Assembly: GCA_037074765.1 (NCBI GenBank)
Contig: JBAMDO010000568.1
Coordinates: 1-64,000, forward strand
Length of the DNA: 64,000 nt
Reading direction: 5' to 3'
Source of the DNA: Mansonella perstans
Taxonomy: Eukaryota; Nematoda; Chromadorea; Rhabditida; Onchocercidae
Shown here: positions 1 to 13,019 of the stretch, piece after piece
Position numbering within the stretch: position 1 is the stretch's first letter
Layout: the number at the start of each line of letters is the position of its first letter
Notes under the pieces: model-generated
Databases searched by the model: none
Seen by the model: only the letters and a program-made list of their open reading frames with translations
Told to the model about the DNA's origin: nothing
Made by a program: the position numbers and the translations under genes

Positions 1-1723
1 ATTACAAAAATACATTTGTGTCTCTCAATACTTTTCAATTTTCAATACCTAATTGTTAAGCAATCTTTTCATTCACAGATGATAACTCATTTTGCAAACT
101 TTTATAGTTTCCAAACATTCGAGTAAAATTTGAGAAAGAAATAGCATGAAAATGAAAAAATAGAGAATCCAGTATACGTGGAAATCGTTGAACACCTTAG
201 CCTTCAACTATCCTAAAGTAGCTTCTTAAATTTTTAACGATCAGTTAACGTGATTTTTTAATACATTGATATGCATAGAAGTAAGTTTAAAGATATTCCA
301 AATTCTACATTGTGGCACTGAAAAAAACCACCAGAAGAAAAATCAAAATTTGGTCTTGAAAAATATCAAAATAGCTTTGCTATTATCCAATTTTATAGCT
401 TAGAATTATTTTGAATTCACTGACTTTTCGAGATTTTTTCAACTTCAAAGTTTTTATATATATCCGAAGATAATGTGTTGCATCATTCCTGCTTCTTCTT
501 TATCCAGGTTGACGACTAACAACATTTCTTTTTGCAAAATTTATCATTTTGTTCTCTCTTTAATAACATATGTATATGATATGGTCAGCAAGTTTTTTAT
601 CCTCAAAGAAAAGTTTGTCACTGTGCCAGTTTCAAGCAAACATTACCACCATTATTTATTAATTGGAAGTGTAAAAGAGTAGTATGGTGTGGTTCAATGG
701 ATACTTTGTGCATTATCATCACCCATTAGTATCGTCTGTAACTGCTTAGGTCACTTAAGTTATCGTTGGTTTAGTCCTACTCATGAAATGTTGCATCTTT
801 GCATAAATGTCAAGATGATTAGTATAACCTTCAACTTTAATTAAAAGGAAAAATTTTTCGTTTTTCCCAAATGTAAAGAAATCTAAAAAGGGAATGAGTG
901 TTCCAAATGTTGATTATTCATGTAGGGAGATTGCAGGCTAGGGATGTTATCATAATGGTCGGAAAGCGCTTTCAATGTATTCATTTTTCCATCTCGCTTT
1001 TCCGACAAATTCTAATTGATACTTGTTGTTAATCAAATTGTTTTTTTCGTTCCTTCAGTGTCCTCGTAGGTTGATCTCGTTTGAGGAAACTAAGCAATGA
1101 CGCAAATGAGTAAAATTTTTTGCTTCATTTGCTTCAATTCAATTTAATCCCAAGTATCTCGAGAAGCACGTCGAATTATTTGTTCCCTTGAAAAGTTTGA
1201 TTTCCTCATCACTTACTTTCTTTTCTCCGTTCATTATTTCATTCTTCTGGTCTATTTTTTTTGCATCTACTCTTTTTTGAAGCTTACTTTTCTTAGTCAT
1301 TGACTATTCTCGAAAAGTGATTGTTGGAATAATGCGAAAAAATGAAGAAAACCTAACAGTGCAATGCTGTATTTTGAATTATATTCAACTCTGTCAACGG
1401 CATTAATTTAATTGAAATGGCATTGCACTGTTGAGTTTGTTGGGAAGACCACAATAACCATTTTTGTGTTACGGTGAAATGCTTATATGCCCAGTAAAAA
1501 AAAAAAATATCATAGATCAATAGTTAACGTATTCTCGCTGCGCTGATTGTACATTGGTGTTAGGTTTAATTAATGCATTATTTTACAGCAGCTTTTACTG
1601 TTTTGGTTATTCAGATAATATTACTCAGGAGCATATTTTCGCTTTTGAGACTCTAAGCGAGATATTTCTATTGCTTTATCAGTAAATATTTAATAATTAA
1701 CCTGAATTGTGTGGAAAACGATA
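1..1723. other. Upstream intergenic DNA, no gene seen
   Basis: AT-rich sequence with stops in all frames at short intervals and no exon that joins in phase to the Sox gene. The one structured element is the inverted repeat listed separately at 1345-1440. A TTTTACAG acceptor ending at 1588 could be the trans-splice site of the Sox mRNA, giving a 5' UTR of about 135 bases. Confidence 0.5.
1345..1440. ncRNA. miRNA-like hairpin candidate
   Basis: AACAGTGCAATGC at 1355-1367 is perfectly complementary to GCATTGCACTGTT at 1420-1432. The stem continues outward for about ten positions (1345-1354 with 1433-1442) with G-U pairs and three mismatches, and more weakly inward, leaving an AT-rich loop. The 3' arm contains ATTGCAC, the seed heptamer of the miR-25/92/235 family. 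The element lies about 290 bases upstream of the Sox start codon. The strand is undecided and the inner loop is large for a pre-miRNA, so this is only a candidate. Confidence 0.35.
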
Positions 1724-4700
1724 ATGTCATCCAGTAACCGGATTATGGATAAGCCTTCATCTGTGGTATCATTTTCACCTATTAAAACTGAAGTGGATCA
1801 AATAGATCTCAGCTCACATTGCGAAACAAATCAAATGCAGGTACCTTTATAGGTTTTATATCTTTTTCTGTCCAGAATATAATATTTCTAAGTTATTGGT
1901 TCCTCGATTTTTGTCAATTAGATTTTTCTATTAGATGACCCAGGAAATCATACAACTTTTGAGTGATCTTACTTTTTTGTCTGAATTGTGAAAAAGTATA
2001 CTGTGTGATCTGAGTTACTCTTTGATCGTGTAATCTGTTAAATGATTACTGCAATAAACTTGGGGTGTTTTGGAATTGAAGCCTAAATTGGAAACTTTGG
2101 ATTCAGTCTTTCCAGAACTTGTCATCGATGGAATTAGTCAAATTGGGACAACATTTTCAGCTGGGTATACATCAGCAGCAATCTCAGCAACATTATTCCT
2201 CTGTCACATCATCCACATCAAGTGGTTGGGATCCAACTGAACATTTTGGCTCATTGAAGGTTTGCTCTTATGAGGTATACATTTTTTCCAACCAAAAATC
2301 TCTTTTTCCCTAATTTCTTGATTTCATTTCAGCTTATTAGAATTTTTAATGGTAAAAACTTTCAAAGTGCCACTTTCCACTTTTCAATTGTGAAAGTATC
2401 CAAAATTTCTTTTGAAAAAAAATATTTTTTTGCTTCCTAAGTTTTCCTAATATTAGATCTTTCTCAAATTTCCTCAAACACGCATCATTTTATTCACTTT
2501 AATCTCAGGTATGGTTTAATTTTTTACTCCGATACATGTTATTTACTATTGACTGGATTATTTCGAATATAGGTTGCTAAAAACAGTTCCACTCCTTACA
2601 CGGATGCAACAAATTGCAAGAAATCGAGCAATCATATTAAACGTCCGATGAACGCCTTTATGGTTTGGTCACAAATGGAACGTCGAAAAATTTGCGAAAC
2701 TTCACCGGATATGCACAATGCAGAAATTAGCAAAAGGGTTTGATATTTAATTCACCCAGTTCTAAACTCACTATATGATTTTCATACTGATTTATCGAAA
2801 TTTTTTAAATTTCTACAGTGCCACTGTCCAAGGTTTTTTTTTTTAGCTTGGCTTACAATGGCGTCAATTATCGGATCGTGAAAAAGCACCATACATTGCG
2901 GAAGCAGAACGGCTGCGTGTGATGCACATGAAGGAATATCCGGATTACAAGTATAAGCCGCGAAAGAAGCCTAAAAAGGGTGCGGATGGACAAGTCACTG
3001 TTTCTGCAAATAATTCTTGTCATTTACCCGATCTGACAGTGCGACAAAATGGCATTAGTTCATCGATTACTGGCCAAAAACCAAAAACACATAAACGGTA
3101 GGTCCGATTCTGGAATGTTTCCTTGAAGTGAGTTACAGGGAAATAAGTTTTTTATTTGAAGATACATGCGTTAGAAATTTCGAGCAAGGCTGTATTTTCT
3201 CCAATTTTTCTGATTATTAAACTTATCTTATTGGAGCATATTGCAGCATACTTGGCTTGTCAGTAAGTCAAAGCGAAACCTATTGTCACTTACCGTTTTC
3301 TGGTAAATCAATGAAGATTGACCATGATGGTATTCGTTATTTTAATTCTACCACTAATAATATAAAGGCATCGCCACTTGCAAATGTTACTATAAAACAG
3401 GTAAGTTTAAGCGATTCTTAGTCTGGAATTATAAATGTGCAATTGAAAAAATTTGAAATAAATGACGAGAATAATTTAATATGTTTTTCTATTGACATAT
3501 AAAGTTGATATGGTTTTACCGACTTATTTCATAGCGAGTGTCTTTTTCGTTGGAACTTTAGTATTCAATATCAAATATACAGTCATTTATTTGAACTGAT
3601 CATTTTGACAAATCGCTAATTAGTTGAATTTCTTTTTTATTGGATCTATCTTTTAGTTGTAATCAAATATGTATTCAGAAAAGTTTTTGTAGTTAAACGT
3701 TTTGAAAACAAGTCCATAATTTATAATCATACGAAAACTTTCTTGTGTGGGAAATTAAATGCTTTAAATTTGTTCACGTACTTTACCCGGAAGTACATAC
3801 TGATTCCATTTGTAAACAATTTGCCGATACAATTATAGGAAGGACTTTTTCAACAACCATTTCCATCACCGAATAATTTTGTAAGTACGCCGATGACTCC
3901 GGAAAGCGGCTTTTATGATGATTTTTATTCATCAACTCAGCATTCTGCAACCTCAATGTATTCGTATTCAACAACCAATGTGACATCGCAACATTTGTTG
4001 ATTCCTTGTACAAAAATGGTTATCTTTCTTTCAAATTTACTCAGAAATCATAGGTTTCAGAGAAAAATTTTATGCTCCTAATAAACTTTCGATAAATAGA
4101 AAAAGAGCGAGAAATGTTAAATGTTAAAATTTATTTAAAAACTTCGGAATGATCAAAATGGCTAAAATCATTGTCCACTTACAGAACCATGTGGGTGATG
4201 TAAATGCTTCCTATAGCACTAGCAACGGTAGTGCATCATCGATGATGCATCATCAGCCGATCTCTTCATACTACCAACAACCATCAACTGGGCAATCACC
4301 CACTGCCGTTCCAAACAACAACGCAATAATCGCTGACCAGGTAGGGATTTGCTGAGATATTATAAAATGTTCTGCCTATTCTTGGCATTAGAATTGTCCA
4401 GTAATTACATTAATGAGGCTATGTCATTTACCTCTATCCATTTCTTTAATGGAATGTAATGATGTTGATTATTATTGATTTTTTGAAAAATTATGGGAAC
4501 ATTAATCTAAATGCAGTTGCAAGTAGATGTGTCATATATGTCAAAGTCTTTGAAACCTAGTAATAATTTAAATTTAGGATGAACTACGTTCGATGTCAAG
4601 CGGATCGAGTAGTGGCTACGGAAGTGCAGCTATTGATACAGAAACAGCTACCAGTTCACTACCTATTGTCACTCATGTAGTTAGTGTACGTTCACCTGTT

Positions 4701-5000
4701 TGCTCCATGTCTTATTATCCGTCAAGTAGACCCAGCACTAGCTCTGATTCATTTGTTTCATCCAGCAGTTCTGTCCAACAATTATTCGCACCGCCGTTAC
4801 CATCATCAGATGATCCAAGTCAATCCCAGCCTGATGTAGATTTTCTGCCTTCGATCAATGACTTTCAGTTCCCAGTCTCGATGAGCGGTATGTGGAATGC
4901 ATCAGTCAATACAGATTTGTGGAATGCGGCATCAACACAAACAAATCATCAACTTGCGCGAACACCAACAAATTATGATACTTACTGCAATCGCATGTAA
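1724..5000 (+). CDS. sem-2: SoxC-type HMG-box transcription factor
   Basis: Sequence-specific DNA-binding transcription factor, nuclear. The eight-exon model is 1724-1840, 2116-2259, 2573-2737, 2847-3097, 3247-3400, 3839-4018, 4185-4340 and 4578-5000, about 529 residues. The HMG box spans roughly residues 109-181 and is split by an intron right after ISKR. It reads [18 protein letters not shown], then [12 protein letters not shown] and [16 protein letters not shown]. The [14 protein letters not shown] and AERLR wording is that of SoxC (Sox4/11/12, C. elegans SEM-2) rather than SoxB, which has NPKMHNSEISKRLG. An IKTE match to the SUMO consensus lies near residue 20. The C-terminal half is rich in Ser, Thr, Gln and Pro, as in Sox activation regions. 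The donor of exon 6 (4018) is the least certain junction. The symbol is given by subfamily resemblance only. Confidence 0.88.
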
Positions 5001-6866
5001 AGGAAATGAATTTATTGCAATTCCAAACTTCAAAAAAATAGAACAAAAAATGAGCAGTGTGAAACCAAATTGCTTTATTCGAGAAACAAAATGAGGAAAA
5101 TTATCGGAGTGTTATTTTAATGCGAAGGCTACAATTTCAATCGCTCTTATTGCTACTGGTAATAATGCTTAACACAAGATGATCATGTGCCGGATTTCTA
5201 TGCTTAGTTTAAACTCCAGTATTGTTAGGCCAGTATCAGATGATCGCTCTAACAAGCTTCAAAACTAGACTGATAAACAGTTTTCAAATTTCACTTGAAG
5301 GTTAAGAGTTATTTCTACTAGTTGACCGTTGTTCATTTCTTCATTATTTTTGTTATCATTACATAGTTCACTCTGACCTCAATAAATCTTAGCCATTTCC
5401 AGGCAATTTCCAATTCTTCTGGCATTTTTAGATGCTTCACTGTACAGTTCAAAATGCAGTCATTTATGTTTCCAGTCATATTTTCAAATCTTTGTTAATA
5501 TCTTCTCTGTATTATCCATCCAATATGTATTTTTGGATAGGCTTAGAAACTTTCCGAAATGTTCAGTCATAATATTGCAAGTACGCTTGGCTACTTTTAT
5601 AATTTAATTTGGCTTAGATTTTTGAGAAAAGAAATTCAATTCTTTAGTCTTTATTTTTCGGTGTATGCATCTTTTTATTTTTGAAAGAGTTGATTGTTTT
5701 ATTCCTTCTAGCAAGAGAAATTGTGCGTTTACCAGATTTTTCAAGTTTTTGCAGTAGCATTTCCTTTTTAGAAGCATTTCGAAAAGTTATATATTGCTTA
5801 GTCTGGTGATGATTAGTTTAGTCACCGTCGATTGATGCAAATCGTACAAACTTACGTAACGTAAATCTGGTATGTTCGCACGCTTGCTTCAGTAAACGTA
5901 AATGTTATCTCCTTATCTGTGCGTGATTCCATTTCATTATCTGCAGATTATGCTTACCATCCTCATTACTGCACCATTTGTAAGTTTGAGGAGAAAAATC
6001 GAAAGGAATTTTCTAGTAATGTTCTACTATGATTCTTGTATTGGTTGCATTAATAATTTGAAATTAGTGCAGTAATATAATGGTATAAGTGTTGAAGAGA
6101 GCTTTTATGTTCCCTAATTCATTTATTCAACCCATTCCTTACTTTTCTTGTGTTATAAAACTTTGTTATTATCTTGTTGAATAGTTTCATTTTATCTTTC
6201 ATTTTTCCTCATTTAAAGTTTAATAAATAATTATTTACCATGGCTCACAATGTTTATGGGAATTTACTGTTTAATTGCATTGCATAGTATTCGGTTTTAG
6301 TTATGTTCTCCCAAACTCACTTAACCATTATTGAAAAATTGGTACAAGATTAGGGAAGAGAAAATTATCGATTGTTTGAACTCACAAAATTCATTCTTTT
6401 TGAAATGATCATGTACGATTTACATTATACAGCATTTGTTGTGACCATTTATATTTTCCTTTTTCTGTCATCCATTACTGTGTTGATAGCATTTTTTGGT
6501 ATACTGATAGAATTTCGAATAAAGATTACTGGAATTACTAGTTAAACGTGCAAAACTATCAAGGAATATAGTATTAGAAAGGAAGTTTGATTGTTTGTGG
6601 GGACGGCCTGATGCACAAATTACAATGTGTGTATCCAGCATTTTTGTGTTCAGTATTATTCTCAGTCAAACTGGTTGTTGTTTCATCGTGAACATTTTCA
6701 TTTTCTAAAAAGTAATTGGAATTTAAGAATAAGAAGATGCGTTTGTATGGAGACGATTAAGGCGATAAGTTACTTCAGTTTTCGGGTCTTACGGTGTGAA
6801 TTTTTAATGAGGCGGAAATTTCTGTTTTATGTGTCAAAAGAAGTCCGTAAAGTCTTGTAGGAAGTC
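5001..6866. other. Sox 3' UTR and intergenic DNA
   Basis: No reading frame with splice sites or codon composition above background. The first few hundred bases are probably 3' UTR. Apart from the AATAAA motifs I see nothing structured here. Confidence 0.4.
5381..5386 (+). terminator. Polyadenylation signal candidate for the Sox gene
   Basis: AATAAA hexamer about 380 bases after the Sox stop codon, in otherwise non-coding AT-rich DNA. Other AATAAA matches occur further downstream (about 6222), so the site used is uncertain. Confidence 0.35.
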
Positions 6867-7193
6867 ATGAAAAATAGTCCTGATCTTATTACTATCGTGG
6901 ATGCAATACAAAAGTTACATACAATGTACCAGCAAGGAACTCCCATAAGTGTAAGAATTTTTGATTATATACAGTCCATATAAATAAATGGGCTTCTGCT
7001 GCAAAAAATCATTTCAAGAGTTTCATTATGATAAACACCTTGCAAGTACATGGAAGATTACCTCAAAAATATTTCCCAAGGTCATTTTACTTGCATGACC
7101 TGAAAGCTACAGCCGATAGCTTTTGGCCACTTTGACCCGTGTAAGATGACTGGTGTCTCGATTGGCTTTGCAACGAAGAAAAATAGTAGGATG
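6867..7193 (+). CDS. Isolated coding-like exons, small gene or relic
   Basis: An ATG at 6867 lies six bases after a CTTGTAG acceptor. It opens a 28-codon frame beginning MKNSPDLITIVDAIQKLH and ending at a good donor, AGT|GTAAGA, at 6950. A second piece starts after CTACAG at 7113 and reads PIAFGHFDPCKMTGVSIGFA to a stop at 7193. Joined in phase 0, the two give a 55-residue protein. An internal donor (T|GTAAGATG at 7143) may instead lead to further exons; a third coding-like stretch, EKRFEPIGRNTLMVDIH, begins near 7607. I do not recognise a family. It may be a small gene, a decayed gene or chance. Confidence 0.25.
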
Positions 7194-8463
7194 TGATATC
7201 AGTGCAGGATGAAATTTTCAGTCATCTTTAATAGCTAAATTATAAAGTACACATCACAATGGAGTTAAAAACGTTGAGTTAAAGGTAGATCACCGCTTAT
7301 TTCTGGATCTATTAAACCTGGTTATTTCAAAATATTCCGCTTCAAAGTGTGTTAAGTTATCCTGAAATAAAGAATTGTAAAAATTCCAAATTTACCGATT
7401 TCAAAGTTACTATTGTAATCTGAATTTGACAACGGCGAGGTTATTGAAAAATGGATGTGACATGCCACTATTGTGCTCAAAATTTTGATGAGATGCATCG
7501 ATGACCAGTAGTTGATTTAAATTGTTAAAATTCTTGTTAAAAATACAAATCTTTTGCTCTCCTTGAGTCGTAGTGAAAAGATCATCATGTGATGACCATT
7601 TGCAGTGAAAAGAGATTTGAACCTATAGGCAGAAATACGCTGATGGTGGACATTCATATCTTTCGATTATGTTTGTTGACGACGAGACAAAAACAAGTTT
7701 TTGCCATATAGGGAAATGAGGAAACAGCCTTTCTTCCTGTTTTCAATTTTTTTCACACCGAAAGAACTTTTGGAACAAAATTTTTTTCTCAGAGATAGAA
7801 ATCTTCAAAAACCTTCTTAATTTATCAATTCGAAATTAATTCATTTCTGCCAACTTTTCCACACTCTGTCTTATATTAGCCGTATATTATAGTAATTTAA
7901 GAATAACTTGTCAATTAGTAGTAATCTGAAAAGCATAGCAACTAAACAACCATTTGCATGACTTGTATGAATTTCTGCCCCAGAGCAGGTCAAATATAAT
8001 ATCTCTCAAGAATCATACGTTATTATACCATAATAAATCAAATGCGCACTTGAGAAATTTTCAACAGCTTTCCATTATTTTCTTCGAAGCGCCAAACAAC
8101 ACATTTGTTTTTATGCGTATCTTTCTTGGGTATTACGGTTTTTCTTCATTCTTCTTGAAAGTCCGAATCCTCAAAAAGTTGAAAAGGTAATTGAGAACAA
8201 GATTTCTCAAATAGTTAATTAGATGCTGAAAATAACTGAGGAAGTAGAAGTACAATTCATGCATCTGCTTAACCATTTTTTGCATAATTGTCTAGCAATC
8301 GATCAAAATTTTTTCAGATCAAAAAATTTTAGCAACAACAACTTTTGGGAGAAATGTTAATTTCGCGATAACTGCAAGCGAGAAAATGTCAAATCTTCGA
8401 TTATTGAATTTACAGAAAAGCTATTTAGGTTTCATTTCCTTTTTGCTTTTAAAAATCTATAGG

Positions 8464-8485
8464 TAAATGACCATATGGTCATTTA
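8464..8485. repeat. 22-bp perfect palindrome
   Basis: The half-site TAAATGACCAT is followed immediately by its exact reverse complement. It also contains the CATATG hexamer. No gene is near. It could be a dimeric protein-binding site or simply a small inverted duplication. Confidence 0.6.
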
Positions 8486-8571
8486 ATGACCGACCACTTG
8501 AAAAATTATGTGAATATTAGACATATATTTTACTGTGTAAAAATATCTCAGATTTTTTTTCTATCATAGAC

Positions 8572-8629
8572 CCTCATTAGATAAGCCATTATCAATAATT
8601 CCTCATTAGATAAGCCATTATCAATAATT
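8572..8629. repeat. 29-bp exact tandem duplication
   Basis: Two exact, adjacent copies of a 29-base unit starting CCTCATTAGATAAGCC, at 8572-8600 and 8601-8629. The lack of divergence points to a recent duplication. Confidence 0.9.
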
Positions 8630-10882
8630 GCTTCTCAAGCGGCAAATATTCCATCCTGATTTACCAATGATGCAAGTGGAACTACTTTAACCCCAATAAA
8701 CTGAGTGGTATCTTTCCTCATAATATAATTTTTGTCATTATCTGTTTCATAAGAAAAAGTTTTTTTGTCATCAGTACAACCGATATAGGCTGGTTGAAAC
8801 AAAAAACCTACAAGATATGGGATTTTCCTCTGTATTCTGCAAAAAAATGAGTATTAAGAAGTTTTGCTGCTTTATGAAATTATAAATGCATCAATAACGT
8901 GAAGTAAGTATCTTGAAGTCTAATCAAAGATAAGTATGAATTGTATAGACCATAAAAGATTCAATAATAATTTGCATTATTTTTCAAGTTTTAATTGCTG
9001 TTCACCACTTCTGTACTTAACAATCGCAAAGCAATCGCAAACATTTCAACCTTTGGGTAATATTTATCAAATTGCAATCAACATTGCTTTCTCTGATATG
9101 TACTGATATTGTCTGTTACTTCAATTGAACGCTTAGTTAATTTTAAATTCAACTAACTCACAGTTCATGTTCATCTGCATTTACATGTATCTAATACTAA
9201 TTCAATAAACTATTTTGATATTGAAAGTGATAGTTTCGAAAAATTGGAAAACTTCGAGAGTAAGAAAAGAAAAAAGTAGCATAAGACGATATGCTATGGA
9301 TCTTGATTGATATGTGAAAATTCCAAAAGAGTTGAAAGAAACTTTAGATTTTCATAAGATTTTTTTCAAGTAAACTTATTATCGAATCATGAAAGGACAA
9401 ATTTAACCACTGATCCATTATCATTGATTTCTTTTGGATAAAAAAAGAATTGTTTTTCTGTTATTATTACGACGTAGATTTATTTATACTTGCATTAGGA
9501 GCAACAGTTGCGCGGTACTGAAAGATGGGATTTCGATCAATGATCCATCTTAGAAAATTCATTCATTATTTTTTCTTATGCACAATTTAAAACAAATATT
9601 ACACCAAGCTAAGCAAATTCTTATAAGGGAAGTAATAGTAGATCATCAGCTCGCTGACAATATCTATGAAATATGCACACAACAATATATTTTCTTCTGA
9701 AAATTCTCCTTTATGGTCTAAAGTGAGCATAGTGAAAATGGATGGGTAATTACTTCCTTAAAGATTATTCCTTGAGAAGATATCATGGAAGTAAAGAACT
9801 AAATTACTACGAGGAATTCTAATCTGATGGTATTGTTTATAGGCAATCAACCACTCGTACAGTAATTGTTACCATTTATTGCAATAGTTTGACTTAATCA
9901 CTAGTTTGCGCAACACAGAGATGCGAAAGCAAATAAGCAAATAAGTATCATTCTGCAATCTGTAAACAGATTATACAGCTTATTTTTTCACGCCTTCTTG
10001 CGCTTTATAAGAGGGAAAGAGCAAACATTCTGGACAAATCTATTTTTTCAGGTTAATGAATGAATTGCTTGGAAAATCCGGATAGTTTGAAGACATATTT
10101 AAAAATGATCAACGAAAATCTTCGAAGTTTATCTTAGCAATTTCCAAAGTTTTACTTGTTGAGCATGTTTTCGAATTATGAATTCGATACCTTTGATCAT
10201 ACGGATTGCTATTGTGAACTAGAATTACTGTGCTATCAAGAGAGAGAGAGACTGACTTATAAGAAAGCCTGAACAATTATCACGAGAATTCGTTCCTATC
10301 TTATCTTCTAATCCAAATTACATTGACCTCAGAAGGAGTTTGTGAATGAAACATAATACAACGATATAAATTTGAATCTTAGGTCAAGCATAAAGTTGGT
10401 TTGCTAAATGACAGAGTGATCCAGCCGAAGTAACTGAGTTGTGTACATCAGTATATGCCAAATCCAATGACAACCATAGCATTAGAATGTTTCGATTTCC
10501 TGATTACATCATTGAGTGCGCAATAACATCTCTCTTATACCAATCATGGAATATACAAAATCTGGTTCCTCTGTCATTCTATTGCTGTAACTAATTTCTC
10601 TGAAAATATTGCAGATATTTTAAAATCATGTCATGAATTGATTCCTTCCTTTCGCTACTAATAACATTTGCAAGGTGTTTATCATAAATATCAGTGATAT
10701 TCAAGAGAGTTACTATCATGGCAACATTAATTTTTCTTTATTCGCTGCAACGATAAAAGTTAAGGCTGGCTATTTCAGGTAAATAGAAATATTTTTGGGA
10801 AGCTCAATTATTACAGTGAGTAATAGAATCTGTTTTAATTTCTCCTACTAAATATATGGCAATGTTATCTGATCATTTCAGA

Positions 10883-11454
10883 TACTGAAATGAACGATGA
10901 GTAGTGTACGCTGTACTGAAATTGAACGATGAGTAGTGTACGCTGTACTGAAATTGAACGATGAGTAGTGTACGCTGTACTGAAATTGAACGATGAGTAG
11001 TGTACGCTGTACTGAAATTGAACGATGAGTAGTGTACACTCTACTGAAATTGAACGATGAGTAGTGTACGCTCTACTGAAATTGAACGATGAGTAGTGTA
11101 CGCTGTACTGAAATTGAACGATGAGTAGTGTACGCTCTACTGAAATTGAACGATGAGTAGTGTACGCTGTACTGAAATTGAACGATGAGTAGTGTACGCT
11201 GTACTGAAATTGAACGATGAGTAGTGTACGCTGTACTGAAATTGAACGATGAGTAGTGTACGCTGTACTGAAATTGAACGATGAGTAGTGTACGCTGTAC
11301 TGAAATTGAACGATGAGTAGTGTACGCTGTACTGAAATTGAACGATGAGTAGTGTACGCTGTACTGAAATTGAACGATGAGTAGTGTACGCTGTACTGAA
11401 ATTGAACGATGAGTAGTGTACGCTGTACTGAAATTGAACGATGAGTAGTGTACC
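10883..11454. repeat. 32-bp minisatellite, 18 copies
   Basis: Head-to-tail array of a 32-base unit starting GAACGATGAGTAGTGTAC; copies begin at 10892 and every 32 bases to 11436. Most copies are identical. Copies 5, 6 and 8 carry CTCTAC in place of CTGTAC, and copy 5 also has CACT for CGCT. Because 32 is not a multiple of three, the minus strand reads as a long frame repeating every 96 bases; this is an artefact of the array, not a gene. There are no spacers, so it is not a CRISPR array. Confidence 0.97.
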
Positions 11455-13019
11455 TGTCGTACTACCGTATGTATTGGCTCGATTTTATAAACAGCGCTTA
11501 AATTCATTTTCATCTAATTTTTGACGTTTGCATATCGAAATTCGCTTAGTGCCATGGTAAATATCAGTGAAATCTCAAAAAATGTTGTGTTTTTCTCAAT
11601 GGAAAATGTACAGGAAACAGCATACTGATGCTCCCATAAGTATTATGTCAATGGGTAATTTTTTATTTGCACTCGTGAAAACTGCCACGATAAAAAAGAG
11701 TTAAAGGATGGAAAAAAAACGCCGCTCTATGATTAACAACGATTTGCGGTACATTCTCACACCCCCTCGCCCTCCATCAGTAGTAAGGACAAGGAACCTT
11801 CTTCCGTCCATATATCCAAAAAAAAAATAGATCAATTTCAAAAACCTCAGCATCACAAAAGATGTCATTAATTAAACATGCGAAAGTATTTCAAAAATAC
11901 GAAAGAAAAAGAAATTTACTAAGGGGGCGTATCATGAAGTTGTGTTTTGAAACAAAATTTTGTAAAAAAATTAAAAGTTTTTTTTTAAAGAGGAATATTT
12001 TTTAAAAAAAACAGCAATGAGAACTATTCTCATTTATGCAAGTTTAAAGTTGAAAAAGTTGTAGTAAATGGAATAAATTGAGTAATATATAAAATCTATT
12101 TGCGTTTATTTAGTTCTCTCCAATTAACTTTCTCCAAGTAATTTGAATTAATTGTTTAGATTCAAGTCTAAATCCATTTTACAATATATCATGTGTAATA
12201 CTTGTAAAGCATCTTTCTATTTGCTAATTATAATAGTAAGTTGCAATAATTTCCCATTCGGTTAAATTTATTTGACATCTTAACATTTGACAACTTCCTA
12301 TATATATATGTTACATATATATCTACTATATATATGTTACAGAAATACAATAATTATATAATAATTTAAAAATTAACAAACTTTTTCTTATCCAAATGTG
12401 CAACTGTAATATATAATTTTAAAATTGCGAGGTAATTTCAAAATTACCTAAACCTTAATGGATTATCCATAGACCTATTATAACTCAAAGTAATGCGGCT
12501 AAATACCACTTATCTTTCCCATAATTTGTCCAAATTATCCGATCATTTATTCTTCAAATTTCAAACATTTTATTTTTTAGGCAAGTTATTGAGAAGAATC
12601 TTTTTGGAATCAATTTTTACAGTGCTAAATTTTAGCTTTAAAATTTTTAAACGAAATTCCGAATTCAACAATAAATTTCTGGAAATTTCAATACTTCATA
12701 TTAGATGCTCTCGGGATGAATATGTATTGAATTTTGGTAATGCCATAAATTTATTTACTATCTTGTCTATAATTGTGCCGTAAAATTCAAATAAAACATG
12801 AAGATAAATTCACGAAAGTACGAAACATAAACAGGAAAATATGAGACAACTTATTCATAACGCGACCGTGTTAATAAGAGCAAGCAATAAAGTGAAAATG
12901 AATTTCTGTGAAGAAAAAATGAGTTTCTCAAGATTTTTTTTAGAATAGTCTTGGCAAATTTTACGAATAATTGAAGTGTTAGTGAGTGACCAGGACTTAT
13001 TCAAGTGCTACAGATCACA
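11455..13019. other. Intergenic DNA upstream of the ferrochelatase-like gene
   Basis: AT-rich DNA with a TATATATATGTTACA duplication near 12300-12345. A 96-codon open frame at 12493-12783 is Phe/Leu/Ile/Lys-rich with AT-driven composition and no trans-splice acceptor, so I do not call it. No other supported element is present. Confidence 0.4.

Larger units (their letters stand above)
7194..10882. other. Gene-poor intergenic stretch
   Basis: No supported gene apart from the coding-like fragment near 7607 mentioned with the previous entry. It contains the 22-bp palindrome at 8464 and the 29-bp duplication at 8572. Short GA runs occur near 10240. The rest looks like neutral AT-rich DNA. Confidence 0.4.

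Noticed and set aside
4441..4470. miR-1-like heptamer TGGAATGTAA in a Sox intron
   Set aside because: Only the seed matches; no complementary arm for a hairpin was found nearby.
10883..11454. CRISPR-like array
   Set aside because: Units are contiguous without spacers, and the setting is a nematode chromosome.
11073..11513. 146-codon minus-strand open frame
   Set aside because: It is a by-product of the 32-bp minisatellite; the peptide repeats every 32 residues (96 bases) and has no other support.
12493..12783. 96-codon open frame
   Set aside because: Composition is AT-driven (Phe, Leu, Ile, Lys, Asn), with no trans-splice acceptor and no recognisable motif. A fragment of transferred bacterial DNA was considered but nothing supports it.
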